The notes under the pieces: generated by a model
What the model was told of the DNA's origin: nothing
What the model saw: only the letters and a program-made list of their open reading frames with translations
Databases searched by the model: none
Assembly: GCF_009730915.1 (NCBI RefSeq)
Contig: NC_052474.1
Coordinates: 6,483,501 to 6,547,500, forward strand
Origin: Dioscorea cayenensis subsp. rotundata
Taxonomy: Eukaryota; Streptophyta; Magnoliopsida; Dioscoreales; Dioscoreaceae
Length of the DNA: 64,000 nucleotides
Direction: 5' to 3'
Shown: positions 12,566-24,920 of the stretch, piece by piece
Layout of the letters: each line of letters opens with the position of its first letter
Position numbering within the stretch: position 1 is the first letter of the stretch
Made by a program: the position numbers and the translations under genes

Positions 12566-14533
12566 CTATTTTAATTGCTTTTTAAATTTTATTTTTTTAT
12601 TTTAATTTTATCAATTAAACCTTTTGTGGAGGACCCAAGATCGAATCACATGTTCATACAAGATGAGAGTACATAGGTCGACATTGAGCTCTATTCCCTA
12701 CGTGTGCATATCCCTAATAGGTGCTTCTCACCATTATAAAAAAAAAATTATTGGAATCTATAACTTTCATCTAATTTTGCATTATAGCTATTAATTTTTT
12801 TAAATAAAAAAATAAATAAATCACAATTTATTTAAAAATAATATTATAAAAAATAAAAAAATAAAAAACTAAAACAAAATCATAGTTATCATCTAACTAG
12901 CTATTATATTGTTTTCTTTTAAATATGGATATGGAGTGAAAAAATTTATATAAACTGATTCGATTTTTACTTAATTAATATGAATAAATATTAAATTATT
13001 TTAAAAATTAATTAGTATTATATACTCTTATATTTTTTATTAAAAAAAATATTCTTTTAAAAAATAAACATAATAAAAATATTTTTTTACTTTTAAATTA
13101 GTACCAGATATTGGTTAATATATTATATCAATATTGGTAAAGAAGTGTTGAAAGTTTTACTGGAGATAAAAAGATATAACTTGATTTGTTTTTCAAAGTT
13201 TTAAATTAATGGGGGTGAGATTAGTCTAATGATTTTCTTAAAATTCCCTAAATTATAAAAGAAGATGCCGTCAGTACACCGTTGCTTTTTGGACGGTGTG
13301 ATGTCTACTTTTGAACGGTGTGGTCTGACACTGGCTTGAGACACGTGGCACTGACTGTGCGGCTGTGCTTTAATTCAATTAACAATTATTTTAATAAATT
13401 ATATTTATCGAAATTTATAAAAATATGGAGTACCTCTTCCAATTTCCTTTTTATTTGTTTTATTTTTATATATTTTAATTTTTTTACTGATTCATTTAAA
13501 AATTTTTATGAAATATCAAATATTATTTTTTATATTTAATGCATTTATAAAATTTCTAAAAAATTTGATTTAACTCTATATTTATTAAATAATATTTTTA
13601 AAAAATAATTTTGAAAATTTAATATACTTTTTATAAATTTAATATTATATATTTTTAATTAATGTGAATTAGTTAAAATGGACAAATAAAAAAACAGCAA
13701 AAATTATTATCTTAAAAAATTTAACAAAATATTTAGTTTTTGAAAAAAAAAACTCTTTAAGAATTTTAATAGATTATTGAGCTTACATGATGAATTACCA
13801 TGCTTAGTGGATTTTTAAAAGATGGAAAAATAAAATTTTTAATTTATTACAATATCTTATTATTTGCACAATGGCTTGAGCATTCCATCATTTTCAATAC
13901 TGTGTGATGCCAATGCCATGGAATTGTTGTATTTGAACATAATTTGCTAAATTATTTAGATGGCCATATTTGATATATAAGCAATTTGAAAAATGTATAA
14001 AATATGCATAAATGAGATGCTTAACCAAATTACTGAATTAGTAAATATTTTTGTTTTATCTTAGAAAAAAAATGACTATGAAATTTGGAAATTGGTAAAT
14101 TCTCATTTCACTTTATTTTTTTAAAATCAATATTGCAACTAATCTGAATTTATCTATGGTATTATGAAAATGTTTGCAGGTGTCGGAGTAGTGGTTAGAC
14201 ATAGTATTCCATAATCAAACACCTTTTCTTTTATTTAAATAATATATTATAATAATTTTAAGAGAATATTTAAATTTTTTTCAATTATTGAGGGACGATT
14301 TAATGTCGGTCATGAAAGTCTTCTTCAATTTTTGAATATATTGACAACGGAAACTTTTTTGTCAAACAGTCCACCTCTGTCTTAATAATTTGTGTCTTGT
14401 ACGTATTTTATGTATTATAATTAAAATAAAAATAAAATCCAATTCTTGACAGTCATGAAAAATGACAGACAAAAACCAGCTCAAGGATTATATAAACTTT
14501 GGAAAATAATACATACTGACTGTTAGGGACTGT
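12566..14533. other. Very AT-rich intergenic DNA
   Basis: Long A/T runs with no gene. 12605-12720 is less AT-rich and contains 'gatcgaatca', loosely like a tRNA B box, so it could be a decayed SINE; the evidence is too weak to call. A GC-richer patch at 13265-13375 is also unexplained. Confidence 0.45.
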
Positions 14534-14536
14534 TAA

Positions 14537-15108
14537 GGGCCGTTTGGTTGGCGATAATGTGCAAACATTATCGCGCATGTACATCTTTTTCATATTACCG
14601 TATTTTGGATTATTGGTGGTGGTAATATTGATGGTATCTGTGATTCTTAACTTTTTGAATATTATCGAAAAAAACTTTGGTAATCCCAATTCTCTACCAA
14701 AAATAGATGGGTATGTTGGATTCACAAGTGAGTGGTAATCTGAAATATTTTTGACAGAATATGCCATTTGTTTAAATATAATAATTTTCATACTTTATTT
14801 GTTGGATAAAAAAATTAAATTTAAATAACATTATTTTTGGAATATGTTTAGCTTCGAAAATTTAATTTTTATCCAAAATTTTATTTTATTTTAAGTTTAA
14901 ACTTGCATAAAATAGTAGACACAAGGGTATTTTGAGAAATTTAGAATATTACCAAGTTGATTACTATGTAACATGAGTTTCTAACCAAACATGGTTATCG
15001 TGAATTACCACAATATTTCTGGGCATATAACATTCTCAATCTTATTACCACGGTAATCTCGTTATATGGTAATATATCATTACCGCGAATCAAACGCCCA
15101 ATTGGGCC
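14537..15108. mobile_element. Tourist/Harbinger-like MITE
   Basis: About 572 bp flanked by TAA on both sides (14534-14536 and 15109-15111). The ends are imperfect inverted repeats: GGGCCGTTTGGTTGGCGAT on the left; on the right, read inward, GGCCCAATTGGGCGTTTG followed by ATTCGCGGTAATG. A TAA/TTA 3-bp duplication and a GTTTGG-type end are characteristic of Tourist (PIF/Harbinger) MITEs. TGGTAAT / ATTACC words are scattered inside. No transposase. Confidence 0.7.
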
Positions 15109-15372
15109 TAAAACAATCAATAAAGTTTATCATGCTTCTTATTGAGGCGGTCTAGATTTGTATCCCAAAAGACGTTGACTATATGCTCTGGAAATGGATT
15201 TGTAAAATCTTGAGAACAAAAGACTTCCATCCAAGAGTTTAATCATATTGATGGTGGAAAATCTATTTCAGGTAGGCTAGATACTAATTTAGGATGATCC
15301 CTTTTAAAACTAACCCATTGTAGAACCACCATTACATCTTGTCTGAAAGCGTTTTATTCATGTCTGCTTCAC

Positions 15373-15457
15373 GTGTGCGTTTGGATTATCGTAATATAAT
15401 GAAGTAATAAAGAGGGAGAATGGTATTTGATTGGAGAGCCAATGTATTGGGATTGAG

Positions 15458-15492
<35 letters not shown>

Positions 15493-16133
15493 GTAAAATT
15501 ATTTTTATGTCTTTAATATAAATAAATTTTTTTTGTTGTTTATAAAATATTTTAAATACATTTGAATTATTAAATTAATTATTTAAATTACTTATTAATT
15601 ATTTTATGACCTATTTTTTTTTCTTTTTATCTGTCATAAACTCATGTTCTTTTTTATTTGTCATTTTTAAACATCAAGAACCATTTATTATTATTTTTTT
15701 TCTCTAAAATTATCATAACACTCTATTTAATTCTCTTCTTGAAATTTAATATGAGAGATAAATGTGAAGAAATAAATTAGGGGTAATTTTGGAAAGATAA
15801 CTAATTTTTTATTAAATTATATGAAATAACCATTTTTTTTTATATGTGAGATTCAGTTATAGATAAAAATAAATAGAGGGAGTATATTTGAAATAAATAT
15901 TTATATTTAATATATTAATATTTATTTAATATATTAATATATTGTTATATATATGCACATAAATACATATATTAGTGAGGGATAAAGTGGGTTATTGATA
16001 CCCATTACCTCTCCATGAATGAACCATTATCTTATGGGGGTTAATGGTAACCCCCCAGGGCAATGATTACCACCCTAAAATATTATTCAAACATGAAGAT
16101 GGGTGAACCATTACTGCCATCCAAACGCCCCCC
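15373..16133. mobile_element. Tourist-like MITE with a Stowaway nested inside
   Basis: The left end, GTGCGTTTGGATTATCGTAA, and the reverse complement of the right end, GGGGGGCGTTTGGATGGCAG, match through the GCGTTTGGAT core. Inside are an (AT)n run at 15462-15491 and the Stowaway-like copy B. The target duplication is not clear, so the exact borders are approximate. No coding capacity. Confidence 0.6.
15606..15882. mobile_element. Stowaway-like MITE, copy B (nested)
   Basis: Reverse-complement relative of the element at 12321-12563. Shared words include AACACTCTATT, GAAATTTAATATGAGAGA and ATTTTTTATTAAATTAT in the same order. The right end is GAGGGAG followed by TA. The left end is eroded and its border is approximate. 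It sits inside the 15373-16133 element, so it inserted later than that element. Confidence 0.7.
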
Positions 16134-16329
16134 TATACTTGGGGATGGTACATCTATTTTTTTTTCCGGCATAACAAATAGCTTGAGAATAGAGTTTATA
16201 AGGATGTTTGGTCATCATTTTTTCCCAACTCGATAAATCAATTGATTTTGATTTGGGGCTTCTTTTTAGGTACTTAAATTTATCCTAAATTTTCTATTAG
16301 GCCCTATCTTCTAAGATACAAAACTTGTG

Positions 16330-16890
16330 CACTTATTCCGCCCTTTGCAAGTGACATCGAATATTGTAGTCTACAGAGTCTAGTGCTTAGAAAGTAATAA
16401 ACCTTTATGATTAGGTCGTTCTATATGTCCTCAATGATGAGGGAATCAGATGTTCCCTAGGTCAAAGATTTTGAAACAACCATTGTCAAAGGAAGATTAA
16501 CTTGTTTAACTGGTTTGTTTGGGATGGCAAAATTTTGACTTTTGACAACCTGGCTAATCGGGGATTTAATATCTTACCAAAGGCCACATGTTCTTTGCTA
16601 TGTGCCCCTGTGTGGTTTACATATGGAATAGTTTTGGGCAAATTTTTGGTTTATCACAATTCCCTTCCTTAATGGCTAAGGTTTGGATAACCTGTATTTT
16701 TAATCTTGATTTCCTATTCAATGAGTCTTTGGAGCTCCTTATTTGGGTTAATGTCTTAAACATTTGGTTGGATAGAATTTGCTGTGTTTTTAATCAACAT
16801 ATAACTATACCAATCTTGATTATCATGAGGATTGATTACTTGTTTATTTTATTTTATTTTTTTGGGTAGCCTGGGAATAAAAAATGACCT
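16330..16890 (+). mobile_element. LINE (L1-type) fragment with zf-RVT region
   Basis: Plus-strand remnant of the 3' end of a plant L1-type LINE. One frame reads KINLFNWFVWDGKILTFDNL followed by ANRGFNILPKATCSLLC, the pattern of the zinc-binding region after reverse transcriptase. After a frame change it reads CPCVVYIWNSFGQIFGL, like the CPFAxxVWxxF motif. The reverse transcriptase itself is missing and several frame changes and stops are present. Borders are approximate; no target duplication found. It is not the same subfamily as the LINE at 18087-20156. Confidence 0.65.
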
Positions 16891-18070
16891 TATTGGAGTA
16901 CTCCATAAAATGATCAACTGTAATCTTGATTTGTTATGTACCACATTCACCCCTGTAGAGTATCCTCATATCAGTATATCACTAGTTAATATCCAATATT
17001 TCTTAAGTAGTGATCCTATCAGTATGTATGTCTCACTCTATTAGGTTATCAGTAACAAAAAGCTCTGTTTATCCTTTTATCCCTCACTCGCGTATATTAT
17101 GTATGCTTGTTTAGTTGTTCACTCATTGCTTGTGGTTGTAATCTCTCAATATATTATATTCCGTCTATTATTTGTTTTGTTTAGGTTTATTTTTGCATCT
17201 TCAATTTTTTAATATAGGTTAGGTAATTAATTTATTTTAAAAATTTGAAAAATAATTGCTCTACTATTCAAAAGATACTAATCTTGTTGAGAAAGAAACC
17301 TGACTGAATTGCTTTTTTCTTATATATATATATAATATAATATTGAATAACTAAAAAGAAATCTTCATAATGATTCATATTTAATGCTTAAAAATGGATT
17401 TTTTTTTTACACATAAGATTGCATGTGAGATGGAGATGGAATCATGGTGGCACCTGAGTGAACATAAGGACAAGTTGCTTTTTATTTATTAATTCATTTA
17501 TTTTACTCAGTGGTGTGAATCGTGATTACATAAAATTCCATTTTGTTAGAAGACAAAAAATTAAAGAGCATTTTACCCATGAGGATGACTGAATGAGTAG
17601 ACATTTCATCAAGTTGTAAGTACTAATGCATAATTAATTCTTTTAAGAAAATAAAGAGCATTTTAGCAAACATAATGAGTAGACATTACCGTCAACTTGT
17701 AATTATAGTACATCAAAGGCTCAAAATATTGTTTTCACACAAAACAATAAAGTTTGGGTTTGATTCGGCTACAGTGACTTGACTTGTTTGAACTTGAAGT
17801 AGTTGAAGGAAAAAAAAAAGTGCATTGAAGTGGTATTTTTTGAAGTAGTTAGAATTAATATCATTTCTATTAACTATAATATTTATTATATAAAAAATAA
17901 AGTAGTATTAAGGTACGGGATTGGAGTTTTTATGTTTCTCCACTTCACTAAAAAGAAAAAATCATAAAATATGTTTAACTTAAAATCATATGAAGTGTTG
18001 AAGTCAGATAAATACTTTACTCGTTCTAGAACAGATGAATATTTCAAGTGAGAAAAAATCAAACCATTTT
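16891..18070. other. AT-rich intergenic DNA
   Basis: No gene recognised. There is a short AT microsatellite near 17322-17340, and 'aataaagagcattttagc'-type words occur twice at about 17560-17700. Otherwise plain AT-rich sequence up to the target-site copy of the LINE at 18071. Confidence 0.45.
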
Positions 18071-18086
18071 AATAACCTAGTTTATT
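18071..18086. repeat. Target-site duplication of the LINE (left copy)
   Basis: AATAACCTAGTTTATT, 16 bp, identical to 20157-20172. It directly abuts the poly-A tail of the LINE, which is seen as A/T-rich, mostly T, on the plus strand. Confidence 0.9.
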
Positions 18087-20156
18087 TTATTTTATTTTAT
18101 TTTTTATTTTTTTTTGATAAAAATAGATAAATCACATATTTATTAAAATAAAAAACAGTAAACAACAACAGACAACTCAGACAAACAAATAAAACAAAAA
18201 AATGGAACAAGAAAAAGTAAGAAGAGGATGCAACACCAGCGGTGTAACAGTCCACAACAGACGAGAGAAAAAAACAACTGGAAAAAACACAGACAAAAGA
18301 CCCTCGACTAGGAATCGAGGTGACGAAGTCCATCAAGTGGCAACAAATGTCAGCTCAGTCGGGCCAAGAGGAATCACTCGTGAAGATGATGTTGAGTCGA
18401 GCTGCTGGCGAGGTCCGCTGATCTTGCGCTCAAGAAGTCGAGGGAGCGCTTGACAGACTGAATGGAATCACTAGAGACTTATTGAGTCGAGTCTTTAGCT
18501 GTAGAGCACCAATTAATTAGCATATGTGAAATTTTAAAAAGAATTGATGCTATAGAAATAAAGGTAAGATTGAAATTATGATTGTTCCTTTCCAACCAGG
18601 TATTCCAGAAAATTGCTCTAGAAAGAAGGTCCCTAAAAATGTACAGGCGCACATCAAGGGAAGGAATCCAAGTGGACCATACCTGCTCGACAGAATTCAG
18701 AAGTGAATTAAGGTTTAGTGTACTCATGGAAAAAGCCCAAATTCTCGAGGTAAAATCACAGTGAATCATAAGATGATCCACAGTTTCTGAGTCTTTATAA
18801 CACAAAACGCAGGTATCCGTCGCGTTAAGGGAATTGCAGCCTTTCTTAGCGAGGTTGGTCAGAGTAAAAATTTTATTGTCGCTAGCAAGCCAATAGAAAA
18901 TAGTGACCTTGCTAGGACAATCCACTTTCCAAAAGGAAGGGTAAAGGGGAGAGTGCAATCCACCATCAACAAAAAATTTGTAGAAAGAGAGAACAAAGAA
19001 GGAGCCTTTACTATCCAAGGTCTAAATGCTCTTATCATCTTAAGAAGAACAATCAGGAAGTGATTGTATAAGAGGTTGAAGAGCATCCGTAGAGACCTCA
19101 TGAAAGAAAGACTCGTGAATAGAGAAATTCGAAAAAAGGTGTCTAATAGTAATCCAGGGTGTCAGGCAGTTATTAAATAGGTCATGCCAAATGTCTTTTG
19201 GCGCACAATCACCAAACCAGTTGTCAAACCAGAAAAAGGTAGAAGCACCATTGTGAATGGATTTAGAGGTGCAAGCTCTAAAAGCGGGTCAAATTGGGGT
19301 AATACCAGCCCAGGAAAAAGGATTTATTTTTAGGCGGAGAATGAAAGAGAGGCCCGGGAAGACCTTTACTCAGGTAATTTAGATGGATGATTTTTGACCA
19401 ACAACCTTGTTATCCACTGAAGATTTTCCACCACCATTTGGCGAGTAAAGCATTATTGAAGGAATGAAGGTTAAGAATACCCCATCCACCCATGCTACAT
19501 GACCGACAAATTCTGTCCCAAGCAACTTGGTGGAGACCTTTGGAACCTAGGTCTGGTCCTTTCCAAAGAAAATCTCTATGGATTTTATCTATCTCCTTAA
19601 TTACCCAGGAAGGTAATTTGAATACAGTCATCCAGTAGGTGGGTATTGATGAAAGAACCGAGTTGAGCAAAGTGAGACGTCCTCCAAGTGAAAGATAGAT
19701 GGCTTTCGAGGAGGAAAGCTTGGCTCTGATCATCGAGGTTAATTTCGTCCAATCTTCACACTTGGGGAGTTTACCAGAGATTGGGACACCAAGGTAAGTG
19801 AGTGGAAGGCAATTCCTGGCACAGTTGAGAATTGAAGCTGAAACTGCACTGGGTTGGTATCCATAATTGGTTGAATAAAGACAACTCTTGTTGAAGTTAA
19901 TGGTAAGACCAGAGGCACCTTCAAAGAGGTAGAGAATAAACTTGATAACAAGAAGGTCCTCTTGGCTTCCTGCCGAGAAAATGATGAGGTCATTGACGTA
20001 TTGAAGGTGACAGATGCTGTCTAGGGTATCAATGAGAACACCCACAAGAATTCTATTCCGGAATGCATGAGAGAACATCGCACTAAGGGTGTCAGCAACC
20101 AGAGCAAATAAAAAGGGGAAGAGGGGATCTCCTTGATGTAAACCATGTTTGCAGCG
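18087..20156 (-). mobile_element. 5'-truncated L1-type LINE retrotransposon
   Basis: Minus-strand LINE of about 2.07 kb, flanked by a perfect 16-bp duplication. The 3' end is TTTATCAAAAAAAA plus an (AAAAT)n-type tail at 18087-18117. The 5' end starts inside reverse transcriptase at CKHGLHQGDPLFPFLF. The first frame runs from 20154 to 19410 and includes LTYLGVPISG and SLGGRLTLLNSVLSSIPTYW. The second frame, 19018-18479, holds the zinc-binding region with CVLCYKDSETVDHLMIHC. The catalytic YADD box reads YVND, so one catalytic aspartate is replaced by asparagine. A TAA stop follows WWWKIFSG. Truncated and inactive. The perfect duplication argues for a moderately young insertion. Confidence 0.92.
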
Positions 20157-20172
20157 AATAACCTAGTTTATT
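20157..20172. repeat. Target-site duplication of the LINE (right copy)
   Basis: Second copy of AATAACCTAGTTTATT, marking the 5' (truncated) end of the minus-strand LINE. Confidence 0.9.
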
Positions 20173-20861
20173 AAAAAAAAACCAATCCAATACTAGTTGT
20201 AAGCAAAGAGACATGGCTGCTCCCCTAGCACTATCAGAGGCTGAATGATAAAAATGCAGTTTGATTCCATTTTGGTAAAATGGAGTCATTAAAGTTCAGT
20301 ATTTTCAATGTGAGGAACTCAAAAAATGATGGATTGTATGTATTCATGTTAAATAGGACATATATAAAGATGATAACATAAAATGGGATGAAACTGCCTA
20401 TTCTTGATTGTATTTGTTAGGTAATATATTGATCATTACATTTTAAATTATTAGTCCGGAGAAAAACAATAAAGGGCTTTCATTGGGCAAGAAGGTTCTG
20501 GACTCTTTCAATTACAAATTATTATTGGATTTTTAGAACATACAAAATTCCATTAAAGTAACAACTATGGCACCAAGTACTATACATATATATATATTGA
20601 CAAATTGATGATAAGCATTTTTTTATGTTTTTTTTTCATTGTGCTTGAGAGATTTAGAACTCAAGATTTCAAGACCTCCTAAATATAAACAAAGTAGAAA
20701 ATCATTAGACTATACTTCGGTTCTTTGCTAAAAATGTCTTTATCTTTATAAAATTACATAAATCATAATTATATTAAAAAAAAACTAATAAAACTCTGGC
20801 TCATAAATAAAAACGTTAAATAAATTAAAATTAACAAAAGTTTAAATTTTACTTATCGAAC
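20173..20861. other. AT-rich intergenic DNA
   Basis: No gene seen. 20615-20720 reads 'tttagaactcaagatttc...', resembling tails of other plant repeats, but no family could be assigned. Confidence 0.4.
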
Positions 20862-21537
20862 AAACATCAGGATTTGCAAATACACCCAAATACTTTATTT
20901 TATAAAATTCATTGTTTGTTTGAGTGTATTTTGCAAATCCTGATGTAATTGGGATTACATCATAATAGCTTTTTGGGTGTATTTGGTTTTACGCCCAAAT
21001 TGGGCGTAAAACCAAATCCTAGGAGTTAAAAACTAATGTATATATATACATACATGCATACATACACATACACATACACATACATATACATTTATATATT
21101 TATATAAACATATACAGGTACTTTTACACATATACATATACATACTTATATACATATATGTATATATACATATACTTATACAGATATATATATATATATA
21201 TACATATATATTCATATATATATATATACACATACACATATATATACTCATATACATATATGCATATATACACATACATACATATATTTATACATATATA
21301 TATACTCATATACATATATATATATATTCATATATACACACATATACACATGCATTTTCCAATTACAGATTTACAAATCCTTTCAAACAAACATAAAATT
21401 TTATAATACAATAATTTCAATTACATCTAACCAAACACAAGATTTGACTGTACTGTATTTTGAAAATCAAGTATTTTTAATTACATTGTAATTAGAAATC
21501 CACTACATTTAGAATTACATCCAACCAAACGCCCCCC
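20862..21537. mobile_element. Microsatellite-bearing Tourist-like MITE, copy 1
   Basis: Related to the element at 60775-61470. The right arm (about 21355-21537) matches that copy nearly base for base, including ATTTACAAATCCTT, CAAACATAAAAT and ACACAAGATTTGACTG, and ends CCAACCAAACGCCCCCC followed by TAA. The left part holds two hairpins: 20865-20885 pairs with 20924-20945, and 20981-21017 is a perfect palindrome with 18-bp arms and a one-base centre. A long TATACA-type microsatellite lies between the arms. The left terminus is degraded, so the start is approximate. No coding capacity. Confidence 0.75.
21033..21352. repeat. TATACA/TATATA microsatellite inside the MITE
   Basis: About 320 bp of alternating purine-pyrimidine sequence built from TATATA, CATATA and CATACA words. 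Long apparent ORFs on both strands here (runs of Y, I, M, C) are artefacts of the repeat. Confidence 0.95.
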
Positions 21538-21713
21538 TAAAAGAAAACAAACACACCACCCTAAACCTGCATACAATGACCCTAACAAACTCACTAATAA
21601 AACCATCCAAACACATGTCAAGAAAATAAAAAAAAAAAATTAGGCACATCCAAACCACCATTTCCTCCCAACACACTACCAACCAATTCAACACCCATTT
21701 TCACCTCACAATA

Positions 21714-21725
21714 ATAAATATATAT
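21714..21725 (+). promoter_or_regulatory. Possible TATA box of the GH5 gene
   Basis: ATAAATATATAT about 45-55 bases before the ATG at 21768. The 5'UTR would be short (about 20 bases), which makes this only a tentative assignment. Confidence 0.35.
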
Positions 21726-21767
21726 TGAAAAGCACAACCACCATTCATCTCTCTCAAACATTCAAAC

Positions 21768-24700
21768 ATGCCATCCTCCCCTCCATTACAACGTCTCTCT
21801 CTTCTTCCTCTTCTCCTTCCCCTTCTCTTCCTTGCCATGTTCACCAACTCCCAGCCACTAAGCACAAGTGGCAGATGGCTCATTGACACAAGCACTGCAA
21901 AGCGCATGAAGCTCCGGTGCGTGAACTGGGCAGCGCACATGCCTGCAGTGGTTGCCGAGGGGCTTGACAAGCAACCACTGAATAGCATCACCATGCGTGC
22001 AGCATCACTAGGCTTCAACTGTGTGCGGCTCACTTGGGCCACACACTTGTTCACCAAGGAGCACTATGAGAACCTCACTGTAGGGGAGTCATTGAGGTCT
22101 TTGGGGCTTGATAAGGCTTTGGAAGGAGTGAAGAGGAACAATGGAGGGATGGTTGGGATGGGAGTTAGAGAGGCTTATGATGAGGTAGTGAAGGCCATTG
22201 GAGATGCAGGTATGATGGTGGTTCTGGATAACCATGTCAGTAGACCTCAGTGGTGTTGTGGTGGTCAGGATGGCAATGGCTTCTTTGGAGACTTGTATTT
22301 TGATCCGGATGATTGGCTCATTGGATTGGATTTTGTGGCTAGACGGTTCAGAGGTTATTCACAGGTTCTTTTACAGTTTTACTGCATTTGCTTTAATTTT
22401 ACCATTTGTTTTTATTTTTATTTTTAAATTAGTAATTGAATTGTTTGTCATTAAAGAAAAAAGATTGATTGCATGAAATAAGCTCTTTTATGACTGATAA
22501 TTAATAACTAAGGGTTTAGATTGAGAAGCGCATTGTTATTGCTTCACTGCCATATATTTGGATTGAAACAAGTGAGTACAACTCCAATTTTTTTTTTTAT
22601 AATTTTGAGGAGTAGATTTTAAAGACTGTTCACAATATGTGATTGATTCTGAATATTTCTTAGCTATAATATGTGCGTCAAAAGACCGCTAGAAAGAAAA
22701 AAAGCCAAATTGTTTGTTTTAAAACATATCTAATATGTGCGTCAAAAGACTGCAAGTGTGACATTAGAAGAGATGGCGATTGATTTTGAATATTTCTTAG
22801 TTCTTGTCAAAGTTGGTGAGACATTTTCTCTTTTGAGTACCGTTCACAAGTTTGACATTTGTCGTTGATTGAAAAATACCATTTTTTTTTTTTTTTGCTT
22901 TATCTTTTTAACTTGTGCATGCTTAATTTCTTAATTGATTTCTAGAGCAAACACGAGGTCATTAAATAGTAGTCAGATCTGTTCTGATAGTTAATGGGAA
23001 TGGAATTTTGGGAGTGTCAATAAAAAATCATCCAGATTAATGAAGTCAAATCTCATGATCTCATTGATTAGAATTTCTGCAGGTAAGTGTTGTGACTGGC
23101 TTCTTTGCAACTGGCTTGATTTAAAAGAACAAGCGCTCATATCAAACATTTTTTTATTGTTCACCTAACTAGTAATATTTGTAACTAATTGTTGGGTTTG
23201 ACCAATTTAGTAATAATATACAGTAGAGAAAGGTTTGAATTTACAGAATGGTTCAACGCTAATTTAATAGAGAAGACCAAAACACATGGGAGTTAGTAAG
23301 GATTGTTCATCCAACTAATTCCTAAACTATATATATATATATATATATATATAGAAAGATAAAATTTCTAGATGTTTATGACTACTAGTAAATTCAATGC
23401 ATTGTCAGCATGTGTTGCTCTTAATAAAACTTCAAATTGTGCTTTAAATAGTCAAATTTGACAACCTACGCTGGTTTAATTTGAATTTAAAATGAACCTT
23501 TTTTATGCAGAGTTACGTCAGTGAATCAACAAAAATCCCAGTAAAGATATCTTGTTAAAATTTCTGCTAATATTCTGCCCTAGAATTCCAAAAGAGAGTT
23601 CCCCTGCATCATGTCTTACATTGCAGCTCTGTTCTCACAGTGGTTCTCTCATTTTTATCATTCATATTATTTAGTCTTATTTCAACTTCATAAATTGACT
23701 GATGTGATAATGTTAGTTACTATACATGCTACATGTAAACCATATATATATACACACATATATACTTCATGAAAAACCACCCTCTAAAAATTTTGGGTTG
23801 TTGATTAACTTGCAGGTGATAGGAATGAGCATGCGCAACGAGCTGCGAGGTCCAAGGGAAAGTCAGGAAGCATGGTATAGAAACATTACTGAAGGAGCAA
23901 GCAGAATTCATGAAGCAAACCCAAATGTACTGGTCATAGTCTCAGGCTTGCACTATGACACTGATCTCAGTTTTTTACATCACCAACCTTTGAATTCTAC
24001 CTATGACAATAAGCTAGTTTTCGAGGTACATTGGTATTCCTTCAGCATACGGCGGGACTGGGCGAACAAATCACCGAACATTGTTTGCTCTAGTGCAACC
24101 AAGAAGTTGGAACAACAAGCCGCATTTTTAGTAAAGAATGATGATGATGGTGATGGTGGCACACCATTGTTTGTTAGTGAGTTTGGAGTGGATCAGAGAG
24201 GATGGAATAGAGCAGATAATAGATTTCTCAGCTGTTTTCTGATGTTTGCTGCTGAGAAAGATCTTGATTGGGCATTGTGGGCATTGCAAGGGAGTTACTA
24301 CAAGAGGAATGGAGTTGTTGGTCTTGATGAAACTTATGGAGTTTTTGATTTCAATTGGGATCAACCAAGGAATCCAAAGTTTCAGCAGAGGTTTAGACTC
24401 ATCCAACAAATGTTGCAAGGTATGCCTGACTGCTTGCATAATTATAACTTTGTAAGATGCTTATTTAATATTAATTTATTTCTTGAATGCAGTTTCTGAT
24501 TCATCGTCTAATGCGACATACCAAATAATCTATCATCCACACTCTGGAAAATGTTTAAATGCCGATGAAAACAATAAGGTGTTACTAAGTGATTGTCAGA
24601 AGAAAAGCAGATGGAATTACAATGGTGAAGGATCTCAAGTTCAATTGGTTGGATCAACAAATTGTTTACAATTGGTCGGGGATGGTCTTCCGGTTGTGCT

Positions 24701-24920
24701 ATCATCCGAATGCGACGATAATCGGAGCACATGGAAGGCAGTTTCCGAGTCCAAATATCAAATATTTGCAAAGGATTTGCAAGGAAGAGCATTGTGCTTG
24801 GAAGGGAACTCAACAGAGGCCTCAATCTTGACAAAGGAGTGCCTCTGCCTGGGAAATTCTACTTGTTCTGAGAATCCTCAAGTCCAGTGGTTCAACTTTG
24901 TTCCCTCAAATATACCATAA
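21768..24920 (+). CDS. GH5 cellulase-like glycosyl hydrolase with ricin-B-like C-terminus
   Basis: Secreted glycoside hydrolase family 5 protein of the plant type found in Arabidopsis At3g26140/At5g16700 (from memory). Exons 21768-22364, 23816-24419 and 24493-24920 give 1629 nt, 542 residues, in frame throughout. Residues 1-28 form a signal peptide (LLPLLLPLLFLAMF core). The catalytic TIM barrel spans about residues 35-400. The acid/base is Glu208 in MSMRNELRG and the nucleophile is Glu321 in LFVSEFG; HWYSF at residues 272-276 fits the substrate cleft. Residues about 410-540 resemble a ricin-B/beta-trefoil lectin domain, with QIIYHPHSGKCLN and paired cysteines. The natural substrate, probably a wall beta-glucan or mannan, is not known. 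Intron 1 is 1451 bp and holds an (AT)n run and a local duplication. Intact gene. Confidence 0.93.

Noticed and set aside
21033-21406. Tyrosine/isoleucine/methionine-rich open frames
   Set aside because: Artefacts of the TATACA microsatellite; the same holds for 60884-61458.
24128-24439. Minus-strand frame inside the GH5 gene
   Set aside because: Shadow of GH5 exon 2.
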